Below, piece after piece: positions 33,148-42,439 of a stretch of 64,000 nucleotides of DNA. The position numbers and the translations under genes were made by a program. Within the stretch, counting starts at the first letter, position 1. Each line of letters starts with the position of its first letter. The stretch covers positions 310,001 through 374,000 of the forward strand of contig JAKSJN010000001.1 of the NCBI GenBank assembly GCA_024402135.1, in the 5' to 3' direction. The DNA comes from Bacteroidales bacterium. Lineage in GTDB: Bacteria; Bacteroidota; Bacteroidia; Bacteroidales; UBA932. The notes below the pieces were generated by a model. The model ran no database searches. It saw only the letters and a list, made by a program, of their open reading frames with translations, and was not told where the DNA came from.

Positions 33148-33906
33148 CTATCTGTCCGCATCTTCAAGGACCGGGAAGCCGCTTCGGAAGTTCTCCAGAA
33201 CTGACATGTCTATGTCCGCGACAGCCCACTCCTCAACTCCTGGCTCACAGGCAGCTACATCTGCCCCCCATGGGTCAAGAACGACAGAATCTCCAGTATA
33301 GCCATTGCCGGGATCATTGCCACAGCGGTTCACACCGGCGAGCCAGCACTGATTCTCGATTGCACGTGCACGAAGCAGAGCCTTCCACGCGGCAGAACGC
33401 TGCTGCGGCCAGCTTGCGACATAAACGAGCATATCATATTCAGGGCGTCCGTCAACAAGGCGGTTACGGCTGAAACATGGAAATCTCAGGTCGTAGCATA
33501 CCTGCATCATTATCCGGACTCCCTCGACTTCGACAATTACGCGTTCATCTCCGGCGCTGTACTTATGGCGTTCTGCAGCAAACAGATGGCGCTTGTCATA
33601 ATACCTTGTCTCCCCTTCTGGAGTAACGAAGTACATACGGTTACGGAATACACCGCCTGGCAACTCCGTCGCAATGCTTCCGATGACGCAGCAGCCATGT
33701 GCCGCCGCTGTCTTCTTCATCCAAGAGAGACCCAGATCACCCTTTTCGGCAATTCCTTCGGGATCGGTCGCAAAACCGGTAGTGAACATTTCAGGAAGAA
33801 CGAGAAGCCCGCACTCTGGAAGAGTGGCGAGCTTCTCGTCAAGATGTTTCAGGTTGGCTGCCGGGTCGCCCCAGATAGTATCAGCCTGGAAGATTGCTAT
33901 TTTCAC
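33148..33906 (-). CDS. Nitrilase-family amidase (omega-amidase type)
   Basis: A 252-residue carbon-nitrogen hydrolase. The catalytic triad lies in LPEMFTTGF (Glu about 39), DKRHLFAAE (Lys about 106) and QVCYDLRFP (Cys about 138). Length and motifs fit the omega-amidase/YafV group, which clears 2-ketoglutaramate-type by-products. The start codon is GTG, overlapping the stop of the transporter gene upstream (TAGTG), so the two are coupled. Confidence 0.9.
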   Translation of the reverse strand: MKIAIFQADTIWGDPAANLKHLDEKLATLPECGLLVLPEMFTTGFATDPEGIAEKGDLGLSWMKKTAAAHGCCVIGSIATELPGGVFRNRMYFVTPEGETRYYDKRHLFAAERHKYSAGDERVIVEVEGVRIMMQVCYDLRFPCFSRNRLVDGRPEYDMLVYVASWPQQRSAAWKALLRARAIENQCWLAGVNRCGNDPGNGYTGDSVVLDPWGADVAACEPGVEEWAVADIDMSVLENFRSGFPVLEDADR

Positions 33907-35054
33907 TAGATAAGACTTATAAGAAGGCAGACAAGATGTGCTGTAATACCCGCAACTACACCACCGACAGTGTGCGCTCCGATAGCCTTAGGAGTAAGGT
34001 CACGGTAACCGAGAGAGTCAAGCATTGCAGTGTGGGTACTGAGGTAACCGCTCCAGCACATGCCGATAGCAGTAAATACCGCAATGGCATTGCCATCTAC
34101 GAAACCGTCAGCAATGAATGTTGGAACAAGGCCGAGGGCTGCACCTACGGCACCGAGAGCGGTAACAGGGAATGCCACAAGGTGTGGATCCTTGAATCCG
34201 AAGAGCCAGTCGAAGATGAAGTTGATCTTGCCTGCTGCCCATGGAAGGATCTCGGTTCCCTCATATGCTGCACCGGTATAGGCTCCTGTTTCTGAAGGAC
34301 CGAAGGTCATGATCATCACGAGAGTGGAGATGATAAGCACTCCAGGAATGATGGCAAGGCCGACGCCGACACCGACCTTTCCTCCGTCAAGAAGAGAGTC
34401 CATGATGCGTGAGAAGAGGGATTTGCCACTGACTGCAGCAGCCTCTTCCTCCTCGTCGAAATGATCCACAACGTTCTCTTCCTTGTACTTAGGATAAGCC
34501 TTTACAACTGCACGCTGCATCAGGCGGGTAGAAACAATACATCCGCAGAAGGCACCGAAGAGACCGACGAACGGCTCCCAATAGAATCCCTGACCGACCA
34601 TGAAGACGATGACGATGAGTCCCATTCCGAAGGCCGTACCGAAGTTGGTGAGGGAAATGAGCTGGTACTTTTTGAAATAGTGCGAGAACTTTTTGTCCTG
34701 GCTGAGAGAGATGATCGCAGGATTGTCTGACAGGAAGGTCATGACGGCTCCGAGAGATGCAACTCCTGGAAGATTGAAAAGAGGCTTCATGAGCGGACGG
34801 AGGAGCTTTTCAAGCAGGTCCACGACGCCGAAGTCCATGAGAATCTGGCTCAGTGCACTGGTAAGCACACAGATAGCCATGAGGTAGAACACCGTATTCA
34901 GAAGAAGATCATGAGCAGTCTTCATGAGGGTGTTCAGCATGTTCGGGGTTCCCATCACGGTGGCAAGGTAACCGAAGATGATTCCCAGGACAGCAAGGCA
35001 CACGATTCCGGCAGGAATCTTGTCCCACAGTTTCTTTACTGGATTGTTTTTCAT
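33906..35054 (-). CDS. Nucleoside-recognition (Gate-domain) membrane protein
   Basis: A 382-residue protein with about nine hydrophobic segments and the Gate/nucleoside-recognition pattern (MTFLSDNPAIISLSQDKKFS, then ITLTNFGTAFGMG-like LTNFGTAFGMGLIVIV). Similar proteins are annotated as putative transporters, substrate unknown. It sits between ettA and the amidase gene in one operon. ATG 35,054 is used; the longer frame overlaps ettA and has no membrane character. Confidence 0.75.
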   Translation of the reverse strand: MKNNPVKKLWDKIPAGIVCLAVLGIIFGYLATVMGTPNMLNTLMKTAHDLLLNTVFYLMAICVLTSALSQILMDFGVVDLLEKLLRPLMKPLFNLPGVASLGAVMTFLSDNPAIISLSQDKKFSHYFKKYQLISLTNFGTAFGMGLIVIVFMVGQGFYWEPFVGLFGAFCGCIVSTRLMQRAVVKAYPKYKEENVVDHFDEEEEAAAVSGKSLFSRIMDSLLDGGKVGVGVGLAIIPGVLIISTLVMIMTFGPSETGAYTGAAYEGTEILPWAAGKINFIFDWLFGFKDPHLVAFPVTALGAVGAALGLVPTFIADGFVDGNAIAVFTAIGMCWSGYLSTHTAMLDSLGYRDLTPKAIGAHTVGGVVAGITAHLVCLLISLI

Positions 35055-35077
35055 CAGATATGAGATAATTGTATTTC

Positions 35078-36754
35078 CTATTCCATCAGCTTCTTGTACT
35101 TGAAGCGCTTTGGTTCCTCGTTTCCGAGACGCATCTTCCTGTTCTCTTCGTACTCCGAGTATGATCCCTCGAAGAAATACACCTGAGAGTCGCCTTCGAA
35201 AGCAAGGATATGAGTTGCGATACGGTCCAGGAACCAACGGTCATGAGATACTACGACAGCACATCCAGCAAAGTTCTCAAGACCTTCCTCAAGGGCACGT
35301 ATAGTGTTGACATCCACGTCATTGGTAGGCTCGTCGAGGAGGATGACATTGCCTTCATCCTTTAGCGTGAGAGCAAGGTGCAGACGGTTGCGTTCACCGC
35401 CGGAAAGGATACCGCAGAGCTTTTCCTGGTCAGCGCCGCTGAAGTTGAAGCGGCTTACATATGCACGGGCATTTATGTCGCGGTTTCCGAGGCGTACGAA
35501 CTCCGAATTCTGGGAGATGGTCTCATATACCGTCTTTGCCGGATCGATACTTTTATGCTGCTGGTCGACATACGAGATCTTGACGGTATCTCCGACCGAA
35601 ATCTCACCGGTATGTGGCTGTTCAAGGCCCATAATGAGACGGAAAAGAGTGGTTTTGCCTGCACCGTTAGGACCGATCACGCCAACGATACCTGCCGGCG
35701 GAAGTTCAAAGCTGAGATGCTCGAAAAGCAAACGGTCACCATATCCCATGCTGACATCGTTGAACCCGATGACCTTGTTTCCAAGGCGCGGTCCGTTAGG
35801 AATGTAGATTTCAAGTGCGGCCTCCTTCTCACGTGCGTCGGCTGCAGCCATCTTCTCGTATGCGCCGATACGTGCCTTCGACTTGGCCTGACGGGCCTTT
35901 GGAGCCATGCGCACCCACTCAAGCTCACGTTCGAGCGTCTTGCGGCGCTTGCTCTCCTGCTTTTCTTCCTGGGCAAGACGCTTGCTCTTCTGATCAAGCC
36001 ATGAAGAGTAGTTGCCCTTCCAAGGAATTCCCTCACCACGGTCAAGTTCAAGAATCCATCCTGCAACATTGTCAAGGAAATAGCGGTCATGGGTTACTGC
36101 TATCACGGTACCCTTGTACTGCTGGAGATGTGCCTCGAGCCACTGGATACTCTCGGTATCAAGATGGTTGGTAGGCTCGTCCAACAGGAGTACGTCAGGC
36201 TGACGGAGCAGCAGTCGGCACAAAGCGACACGACGTCTCTCTCCACCACTGAGATTTGCGACCTTGGCATCCACTGGAGGGCACTGGAGAGCATCCATCG
36301 CTCTCTCGAGCTTGGAGTCGATCTCCCATCCGTCGCAGTGGTCGATCTTCTCGGTCAGTTCACCCTGACGCTCAATGAGTTTTGCCATCTCATCGTCAGT
36401 CATAGGCTCCATGAACCTGTTGTTGACCTCCTCATATTCCTTCATCAGGTCCATGACCTCCTGGACACCTTCCTGGACGACTTCGAGAACGGTCTTTTCC
36501 GGATCCATCTGAGGTTCCTGCTCGAGATATCCTACCGAGTAGCCTGGAGCCCAGACGACCTCGCCCTGATAAGATTTCTCAACGCCGGCGATGATTTTCA
36601 TCAGGGTCGACTTACCCGAACCGTTGAGACCGATGATACCGATCTTTGCGCCATAGAAGAAAGAAAGGTAGATGTCCTTGAGGATCACCTTGTTATTGTG
36701 CGGAAGAGTCTTTCCGACCCCGCACATCGAGAATATGATTTTTTCGTCTGCCAT
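35078..36754 (-). CDS. ettA: ABC-F translation factor EttA
   Basis: A 558-residue protein with two ABC ATPase domains and no membrane part: Walker A GLNGSGKST (about 42) and GPNGAGKTT (about 357), signatures LSGGERRRVALC and LSGGERNRLHLA, with the arm and linker between (SWLDQKSKRLAQEEKQES). EttA reads cellular ATP/ADP at the ribosomal E site and holds initiation complexes when energy is low. First gene of an operon with the membrane protein and the amidase. Confidence 0.93.
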   Translation of the reverse strand: MADEKIIFSMCGVGKTLPHNNKVILKDIYLSFFYGAKIGIIGLNGSGKSTLMKIIAGVEKSYQGEVVWAPGYSVGYLEQEPQMDPEKTVLEVVQEGVQEVMDLMKEYEEVNNRFMEPMTDDEMAKLIERQGELTEKIDHCDGWEIDSKLERAMDALQCPPVDAKVANLSGGERRRVALCRLLLRQPDVLLLDEPTNHLDTESIQWLEAHLQQYKGTVIAVTHDRYFLDNVAGWILELDRGEGIPWKGNYSSWLDQKSKRLAQEEKQESKRRKTLERELEWVRMAPKARQAKSKARIGAYEKMAAADAREKEAALEIYIPNGPRLGNKVIGFNDVSMGYGDRLLFEHLSFELPPAGIVGVIGPNGAGKTTLFRLIMGLEQPHTGEISVGDTVKISYVDQQHKSIDPAKTVYETISQNSEFVRLGNRDINARAYVSRFNFSGADQEKLCGILSGGERNRLHLALTLKDEGNVILLDEPTNDVDVNTIRALEEGLENFAGCAVVVSHDRWFLDRIATHILAFEGDSQVYFFEGSYSEYEENRKMRLGNEEPKRFKYKKLME

Positions 36755-36910
36755 CCTTTTCTTGTATTATTCCGGCAAATATGGCAAAAAAAAAGAAGAT
36801 TGAAAGAGAAAAGCGATTGTAGAATTCATATTCATATCATCATCACCAATGAGAAACGACAAAATGGAAGCAGCCGGAAAAGCAGTCGGAAAATTGTCCG
36901 ATATTCTAGT

Positions 36911-36941
36911 TTTGCGGCAAAAATAAATTTATTTATATTTG
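36911..36941 (+). promoter_or_regulatory. Promoter of the decarboxylase operon
   Basis: TTTG (36,911-36,914), 19 bases, TATATTTG (36,934-36,941): full consensus, 27 bases before the mmdA ATG. Confidence 0.88.
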
Positions 36942-36967
36942 TGATTGCTATATCAAAAAACTAATAA

Positions 36968-38479
36968 ATGAGCAACCAACAGGAATTGATTGAAAAACTG
37001 GTCGAGAAGCGCGCTGCAGCGCGTCTGGGCGGCGGTGAGAAGCGTATCGCTTCCCAGCATGCCAAGGGCAAGCTTACTGCCCGCGAGAGACTCGACCTTC
37101 TGCTCGACAAGGGCAGTTTTGAAGAATTTGATATGTTCGTCCAGCATCGCTGCACCAACTTCGGCATGGACAAGGACCATATCGACGGTGACGGAGTAGT
37201 AACAGGTTGCGGCACAATCGACGGACGACTCGTATACGTATTTGCACAGGACTTCACCGTATCAGGTGGTTCTCTCTCAAAGACGATGTCCGAGAAGATC
37301 TGCAAGGTCATGGACATGGCCGTACGCGCCGGAGCACCAGTGATCGGTCTCAACGACTCAGGTGGTGCGCGCATCCAGGAAGGCATCGACTCGCTTGCCG
37401 GATACGGTGAGATCTTCGAGCGCAATATCCTTGCATCGGGCGTCGTTCCGCAGATTTCCGGAATCTTCGGTCCATGTGCCGGCGGTGCGGTTTATTCCCC
37501 TGCCCTGACAGACTTCACCCTCATGGTAAAGAACACCTCGTACATGTTCCTGACCGGACCATCAGTGGTCAAGAGCGTCACCGGTGAGGATGTATCCCAG
37601 GAGGAGCTCGGCGGAGCAAGCGTACACGCATCGAAGAGCGGTGTTGCACATTTCGCAGCGGTAAGCGAGCAGGAAGGTATTGAGACCATCAAGGAACTTC
37701 TCAGCTTCCTCCCTCAGAACAACCGCGAAGAGGCCCCTGCCGCAGAGTGCAACGACCCTGTTTCACGTACTGACGACGAACTCAACGACATAGTACCTGA
37801 CAATCCTAACAAGTCATACGACATGTACCGCATCATCGAGGGCGTGGTCGACAACGGCCGTTTCTTCGAGGTACACAAGGAATACGCAAAGAACATCATC
37901 GTAGGTTTCGCACGAATGAACGGCCGCAGCGTCGGCATCGTGGCAAACCAGCCTAAGGTTCTTGCCGGTGTTCTTGACATCAATGCCTCACGCAAGGCTT
38001 CACGTTTCGTACGTTTCTGCGACGCATTCAACATTCCTCTCGTCACACTCGTTGACGTTCCGGGATTCCTCTGCGGAACCCAGCAGGAGTATGGTGCAAT
38101 CATCACCAACGGAGCAAAGCTTCTTTATGCATACGGCGAGGCAACCGTTCCAAAGGTTACCGTCACCATCCGCAAGTCTTACGGCGGCGCACATATCGTC
38201 ATGAGCTGCAAGCAGCTTCGCGGCGACGTCAACTATGCATGGCCAACTGCCGAGATCGCAGTCATGGGAGCCAAGGGAGCTGTCGGCATCCTCAAGGACG
38301 TGACTGAAGAAGAATACAACGATCTTTTCTGCAACCCTTACCAGGCTGCATCAAAGGGATATATCGAGGACATCATCGAGCCTCGCAACACCAGATTCCG
38401 CATCTGCCGCGCACTTGAGCAGCTCAGCGGAAAGCAGCAGGAACTTCCTGCCAAGAAACATGACAACCTGCCTCTGTAA
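36968..38479 (+). CDS. mmdA: Methylmalonyl-CoA decarboxylase alpha (carboxyltransferase) subunit
   Basis: A 503-residue carboxyltransferase of the acyl-CoA carboxylase beta group. The oxyanion-hole glycines are in [19 protein letters not shown] (about 121-139) and [15 protein letters not shown]; the C-terminal half has [20 protein letters not shown] and [12 protein letters not shown]. Together with the biotin carrier and OadB it makes a Na+-pumping methylmalonyl-CoA (or related) decarboxylase that serves propionate formation from succinate. The exact acyl-CoA is inferred from the operon. Confidence 0.92.
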   Translation: MSNQQELIEKLVEKRAAARLGGGEKRIASQHAKGKLTARERLDLLLDKGSFEEFDMFVQHRCTNFGMDKDHIDGDGVVTGCGTIDGRLVYVFAQDFTVSGGSLSKTMSEKICKVMDMAVRAGAPVIGLNDSGGARIQEGIDSLAGYGEIFERNILASGVVPQISGIFGPCAGGAVYSPALTDFTLMVKNTSYMFLTGPSVVKSVTGEDVSQEELGGASVHASKSGVAHFAAVSEQEGIETIKELLSFLPQNNREEAPAAECNDPVSRTDDELNDIVPDNPNKSYDMYRIIEGVVDNGRFFEVHKEYAKNIIVGFARMNGRSVGIVANQPKVLAGVLDINASRKASRFVRFCDAFNIPLVTLVDVPGFLCGTQQEYGAIITNGAKLLYAYGEATVPKVTVTIRKSYGGAHIVMSCKQLRGDVNYAWPTAEIAVMGAKGAVGILKDVTEEEYNDLFCNPYQAASKGYIEDIIEPRNTRFRICRALEQLSGKQQELPAKKHDNLPL

Positions 38480-38482
38480 GCG

Positions 38483-39406
38483 ATGAGAAAGTACATATTA
38501 TTTATTATCGCTACAGTCCTGGGAGCAGTGACGCTTCGGGCCCAGAGCGTTTCCGACCTTATCATCTCCGAGGTGATGGTCGAGAACGAGAACTCTGTGA
38601 CCGATGAGTACGGCAACCACGGTCCATGGGTCGAGATGTACAACACATCCACCGGTACCGTGAACTTTGCCGGCTGCTACTTCTCCGACGACCGCGCGAA
38701 TCTGACCAAGAGTCCTATCGTCAAGGGTGACAACAGGACGAAGATCGGTCCGCGTCAGGTAGGGATACTGTACGCAAGCGGCAATTCTGCCCTTGGAACC
38801 TTCCACCTGAACTTCAGGCTCCGCGAAGGCAGCACACTCTATTTTGTCAGCAATGACGGAAAGACCATCATCGACAGCCTCGTGATCCCTGTGGGCATCA
38901 CCCCCGGCATGAGCATCAGCAAATTGTCGAACGATCCACGTCAGCTCATTTTCGACAACGGAAGCGAGAAAGTTCCATCTCCGATGTCGATAAACGGAAA
39001 GGGCGAACAGAAGAGCCGCGCCGAGATTCTGAAGGAGACCGACCCTCACGGCTTCACACTGTCTATCGTCAGCGTCACAGTGGTATTCTGTGCGCTCCTC
39101 ATTCTCCTCATGATCTACACCTTCACCGGCAAACTCTTCTCAGGCCAGATCAAGTTCAAGAAGCCTGCAAAGAAGGTCAGTGCGCCTAAGGGAGGCAGTG
39201 GGAATGAAGCCGAAATCGCTGCAGCCATCGCAATGGCACTTGACGCAGAGATGGGCGGAGAAGCCGAGGCTGCCATCGCCATGGCAATGCACCTGTACCT
39301 CAGCGAAGCAATCCATGACAGCGAGCCATTCGTGATCACAATACGCAAGAACCCTGCATCCGCTTGGAATGACAGGACTTCAAATTTCAGAAAAACAGTA
39401 AGATAA
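38483..39406 (+). CDS. Lamin-tail domain fused to OadG-like gamma subunit
   Basis: A 307-residue protein with a signal peptide (cleavage near RAQS), a periplasmic lamin-tail-type beta domain (about 25-165; DLIISEVMVENENS, HGPWVEMYNTS), then a single membrane helix (FTLSIVSVTVVFCALLILLM, about 189-208) and a cytoplasmic tail of OadG kind (FSGQIKFKKPAKK). OadG anchors the carboxyltransferase to the OadB channel. The tail ends in an Ala/Glu-rich region and a basic tip. It sits 3 bases after mmdA. Confidence 0.85.
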   Translation: MRKYILFIIATVLGAVTLRAQSVSDLIISEVMVENENSVTDEYGNHGPWVEMYNTSTGTVNFAGCYFSDDRANLTKSPIVKGDNRTKIGPRQVGILYASGNSALGTFHLNFRLREGSTLYFVSNDGKTIIDSLVIPVGITPGMSISKLSNDPRQLIFDNGSEKVPSPMSINGKGEQKSRAEILKETDPHGFTLSIVSVTVVFCALLILLMIYTFTGKLFSGQIKFKKPAKKVSAPKGGSGNEAEIAAAIAMALDAEMGGEAEAAIAMAMHLYLSEAIHDSEPFVITIRKNPASAWNDRTSNFRKTVR

Positions 39407-39426
39407 CAACTAGAATCAAACAAGTC

Positions 39427-39855
39427 ATGAAAGAATATAAGTTCAAGATCAACGGCAACGAATACAATGTAGCCATCAACTCAGTGGAGGGCAAGATTGC
39501 CGATATCACCGTAAATGGTGCATCATATAAGGTTGAACTCGACAAGGAGGTTGCAGCTGCTCCAGCTCCAGTTGCTGCCGCTCCAGCAGCACAGGCCGCA
39601 CCTGCAGCCGCAGCTCCTGCTGCAGCAGCACCGGCAGGCGCAGGCAAGCCGGTCAACTCTCCTCTTCCAGGCGTCATCATCGAGGTATCAGTGAAGGAAG
39701 GCCAGGCAGTGAAGGCAGGCCAGAAAGTAGCGGTTCTCGAGGCAATGAAGATGGAGAATGAAATCCAGGCAGAGAGCGACGGTACCGTTACCGCAATCCA
39801 TGTTGCGAAGGGTGACTCGGTTCTTGAGGGAGCAAAGATTGTAACCATAGCATAA
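39427..39855 (+). CDS. mmdC: Biotin carboxyl carrier of the decarboxylase
   Basis: A 142-residue biotin carrier. The biotin lysine is in VLEAMKMENEIQ (about residue 108). A beta-rich start, an Ala/Pro-rich flexible linker (about 44-75) and the lipoyl-like domain follow the MmdC/PycB plan. It carries the carboxyl group from the carboxyltransferase to OadB. Confidence 0.95.
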   Translation: MKEYKFKINGNEYNVAINSVEGKIADITVNGASYKVELDKEVAAAPAPVAAAPAAQAAPAAAAPAAAAPAGAGKPVNSPLPGVIIEVSVKEGQAVKAGQKVAVLEAMKMENEIQAESDGTVTAIHVAKGDSVLEGAKIVTIA

Positions 39856-39862
39856 TCACCTG

Positions 39863-41005
39863 ATGGAGAATATATTCGAAAGCCTCGTCCAGTTCTGGCA
39901 ATACACAGGTTTTGCCAACATGACCTGGCAGCACCTGGTAATGATCGCGATCGGTATCACGTTCATTACCTTGGGTATCGTAAAGGAATGGGAGCCTCTG
40001 CTTCTTGTCCCGATCGGATTCGGTATGATCGTGGGCAATATCCCGATGTTCCCTGGACTCAACATCGGCGTCTATGAAGACGGCTCGGTGCTCAACATCC
40101 TGTACCAGGGTGTGAAGCAGGGATGGTATCCCCCACTGATCTTCCTGGGCATCGGCGCGATGACGGACTTCTCCGCACTGATATCCCAGCCTAGACTGAT
40201 GATCATCGGTGCGGCTGCGCAGATGGGTATTTTCGGAGCATATCTGCTCGCAATGGCTCTTGGCTTTGCGCCTAACGAGGCTGGTGCCATCGGTATCATC
40301 GGCGGAGCAGACGGTCCTACCGCCATCTTCCTGTCATCAAAGCTCGCACCGGATCTCATGGGAGCCATCGCAGTATGTGCATATTCATACATGGCACTCG
40401 TGCCAGTGATCCAGAAGCCGCTCATGCTTATGCTCACAAACCAGAAGGAGCGTCTCATCGAGATGCCGGCACCTCGCGTAGTGAGCCAGAAAGAGAAGAT
40501 CATCTTCCCTGTGATCGGATTCATCTGCACCGCATTCATCGTGCCTTCAGGTCTTCCTCTTCTTGGAATGCTCTTCTTCGGTAACCTTCTCAAGGAAAGC
40601 GGCGTAACCCGCCGTCTTGCAGAAACCGCACGCGGACCACTCGTAGACGTAGTCACCACACTCATCGGTCTTACCGTAGGTGCATCCACCCAGGCAGACA
40701 AGTTCCTCACCGGAAAATCAATCAAGATTTTCGCACTCGGTCTCGGTTCATTCGTGATCGCTACCTGCTGCGGAATTCTTTTCGTCAAGTTCCTGAACCT
40801 CTTCCTCAAGGAGGGCAGGAAGATAAACCCTCTTATCGGTAACGCCGGAGTATCAGCCGTGCCGGACAGTGCACGCGTATCTGAGACTGTCGGTCGTGAA
40901 ATCAACCCTAAGAACCACCTCCTCATGCACGCAATGGCACCAAATGTTGCCGGTGTGATCGGTTCTGCGGTTGCAGCCGGTATCCTTCTGAGCTTCCTCG
41001 GCTAG
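39863..41005 (+). CDS. Na+-pumping decarboxylase beta subunit
   Basis: A 380-residue integral membrane protein of the OadB/MmdB family with about nine segments. The conserved GADGPTAIFLSSKL (about 150-163) holds the Asp that takes part in Na+ transport and CO2 release; GLTVGASTQADKFL is the second signature. It couples decarboxylation of carboxybiotin to export of Na+. Last gene of the operon, 7 bases after the biotin carrier. Confidence 0.95.
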   Translation: MENIFESLVQFWQYTGFANMTWQHLVMIAIGITFITLGIVKEWEPLLLVPIGFGMIVGNIPMFPGLNIGVYEDGSVLNILYQGVKQGWYPPLIFLGIGAMTDFSALISQPRLMIIGAAAQMGIFGAYLLAMALGFAPNEAGAIGIIGGADGPTAIFLSSKLAPDLMGAIAVCAYSYMALVPVIQKPLMLMLTNQKERLIEMPAPRVVSQKEKIIFPVIGFICTAFIVPSGLPLLGMLFFGNLLKESGVTRRLAETARGPLVDVVTTLIGLTVGASTQADKFLTGKSIKIFALGLGSFVIATCCGILFVKFLNLFLKEGRKINPLIGNAGVSAVPDSARVSETVGREINPKNHLLMHAMAPNVAGVIGSAVAAGILLSFLG

Positions 41006-41096
41006 TCAATAGCCGGGGAAAGCCCATTTTCATCCCTATCATTAGACATGCTAATGATATTGTCGCACAACCATTAGAAAATTGCTTAGCTAATCT

Positions 41097-41127
41097 TTTG
41101 AACTGACCGTTATTATCCGGATTTTTG
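41097..41127 (+). promoter_or_regulatory. Promoter of the V-ATPase operon
   Basis: TTTG (41,097-41,100), 19 bases, GATTTTTG (41,120-41,127), one base off consensus. A small IR (ATCATTAG/CTAATGAT) lies upstream at 41,038-41,058. With this promoter the mRNA leader is about 55 bases and ATG 41,187 is the first good start. Confidence 0.7.
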
Positions 41128-41186
41128 CAGATATGGACGGCAGATACGCACCTCAGATTAATAATCAACTGATAAACCAAATACAT

Positions 41187-41792
41187 ATGCAGGACAAATT
41201 GCAAGAACTTACCGACAGACTTTACAAAGAAGGTCTGAGCAAAGGCAAGGAAGAGGCTGAGAAGATCCTGGAAGCTGCAAAAGCCGAGGCACAGGCAATA
41301 ATAGCCGCTGCCAAGGAACAGGCATCAGGTATCATCAAGTCAGCCGAGAAAGAGGCTGAAGCGCTGAAAGTGAAGGTCGAGGATGACCTCAAGATGGCAG
41401 GAGTCCAGAGCATTCAGTCAACTCGCAACGACATCGAGAACCTCATTTCCGACAAGCTTGTCGGATCAAAGGTAAAGGATGCGCTCAAGGACGTCTCTTT
41501 CGTCAAGGAAATCCTCCAGGCTGTAGCAAAGAACTTTGATTCCCAGAGTTCATGCGATCTCTCTGTGGTACTTCCAGAGAGTCTCCGCGGACAGCTCGAG
41601 AGCTATGTTACCGACACCCTTGCTGCCGAACTCAAGAACGGAATCCATGTAGATTTCTCAAGAAAGATCGCAAATGGATTCAACATCGGTCCAAAGGATG
41701 GAGGATACTACATCAGCATGACCGACGAAGCGCTCACTGAGCTGGTTGCCGGCTATATGCGTCCTGTGTCAAAGAAGATTCTCTTCGGATAA
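41187..41792 (+). CDS. ntpE: V-type ATPase subunit E
   Basis: A 201-residue peripheral-stalk subunit. The first 90 residues are a long Ala/Glu/Lys coiled coil (GKEEAEKILEAAKAEAQAII), the rest a mixed domain (FNIGPKDGGYYISMTDEAL). First gene of the operon. The start at 41,187 fits the promoter; the earlier ATG at 41,133 would be leaderless and adds residues not seen in the family. Confidence 0.88.
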   Translation: MQDKLQELTDRLYKEGLSKGKEEAEKILEAAKAEAQAIIAAAKEQASGIIKSAEKEAEALKVKVEDDLKMAGVQSIQSTRNDIENLISDKLVGSKVKDALKDVSFVKEILQAVAKNFDSQSSCDLSVVLPESLRGQLESYVTDTLAAELKNGIHVDFSRKIANGFNIGPKDGGYYISMTDEALTELVAGYMRPVSKKILFG

Positions 41793-41805
41793 AAAACACC
41801 GGGCG

Positions 41806-42423
41806 ATGAACAACTATGAGTACATCATAGCCGGACTCCCCGTTCTGGACCGCGACGACAGGAAACTGAACGCCGCTTTCGCCGATGAACTCACCGACGA
41901 AATCCGTTCTCTCGTTTCCAAGTCGGACAACGCCCTTATCTCCAAACTTCTTGAAGGTTACGAAACGGACAACCTGAACATGGATTTCTACAAGGAAATC
42001 CTGAAAAATCACGACAGGTTCATTCGTGAATTCTACCGTTTCGACCTCAACATGAGAAATTCCAAGGTCATGTACCTGAACCGCAGACTCAACAGACCTG
42101 CAGACCAGGACATGATCATCTTCGATCCCGAGGCTGAGACTCCGTTCATAGGAGACTATGAGGAAAAAGAGCGCGTTGAAGCCGCTCTCGAGAGCGCCGA
42201 CATTCTTACACGCGAGCGTCAGCTTGATGCCGTTCTATGGGACAAGATCGAAGATATACTCGGAATGCAGGTATTCTCCATGGATGTGATTCTCGGTTTC
42301 ATAGCAAAGTCAAGAATCATTTCAAGATGGGTCAAGCTGGATCCTGAGACAGGAAAGGAAATGTTCAAGAAGCTTGTAGCGGAAGTCCGCGGCACCTACG
42401 AAGGTGTTAATTATACTGAATAA
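41806..42423 (+). CDS. DUF2764 protein of the V-ATPase operon
   Basis: A 205-residue protein (MNNYEYIIAGLPVLDRDDRK, SDNALISKLLEGYETDNLNM). DUF2764 proteins sit between E and A genes in Bacteroidota and similar operons, in the place where subunit C/d is found elsewhere. It has been suggested to replace that central-stalk socket. Helical, with several long amphipathic segments, fitting a stalk part. Function inferred from position. Confidence 0.85.
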   Translation: MNNYEYIIAGLPVLDRDDRKLNAAFADELTDEIRSLVSKSDNALISKLLEGYETDNLNMDFYKEILKNHDRFIREFYRFDLNMRNSKVMYLNRRLNRPADQDMIIFDPEAETPFIGDYEEKERVEAALESADILTRERQLDAVLWDKIEDILGMQVFSMDVILGFIAKSRIISRWVKLDPETGKEMFKKLVAEVRGTYEGVNYTE

Positions 42424-42439
42424 TCAAAAAGACAACAAT

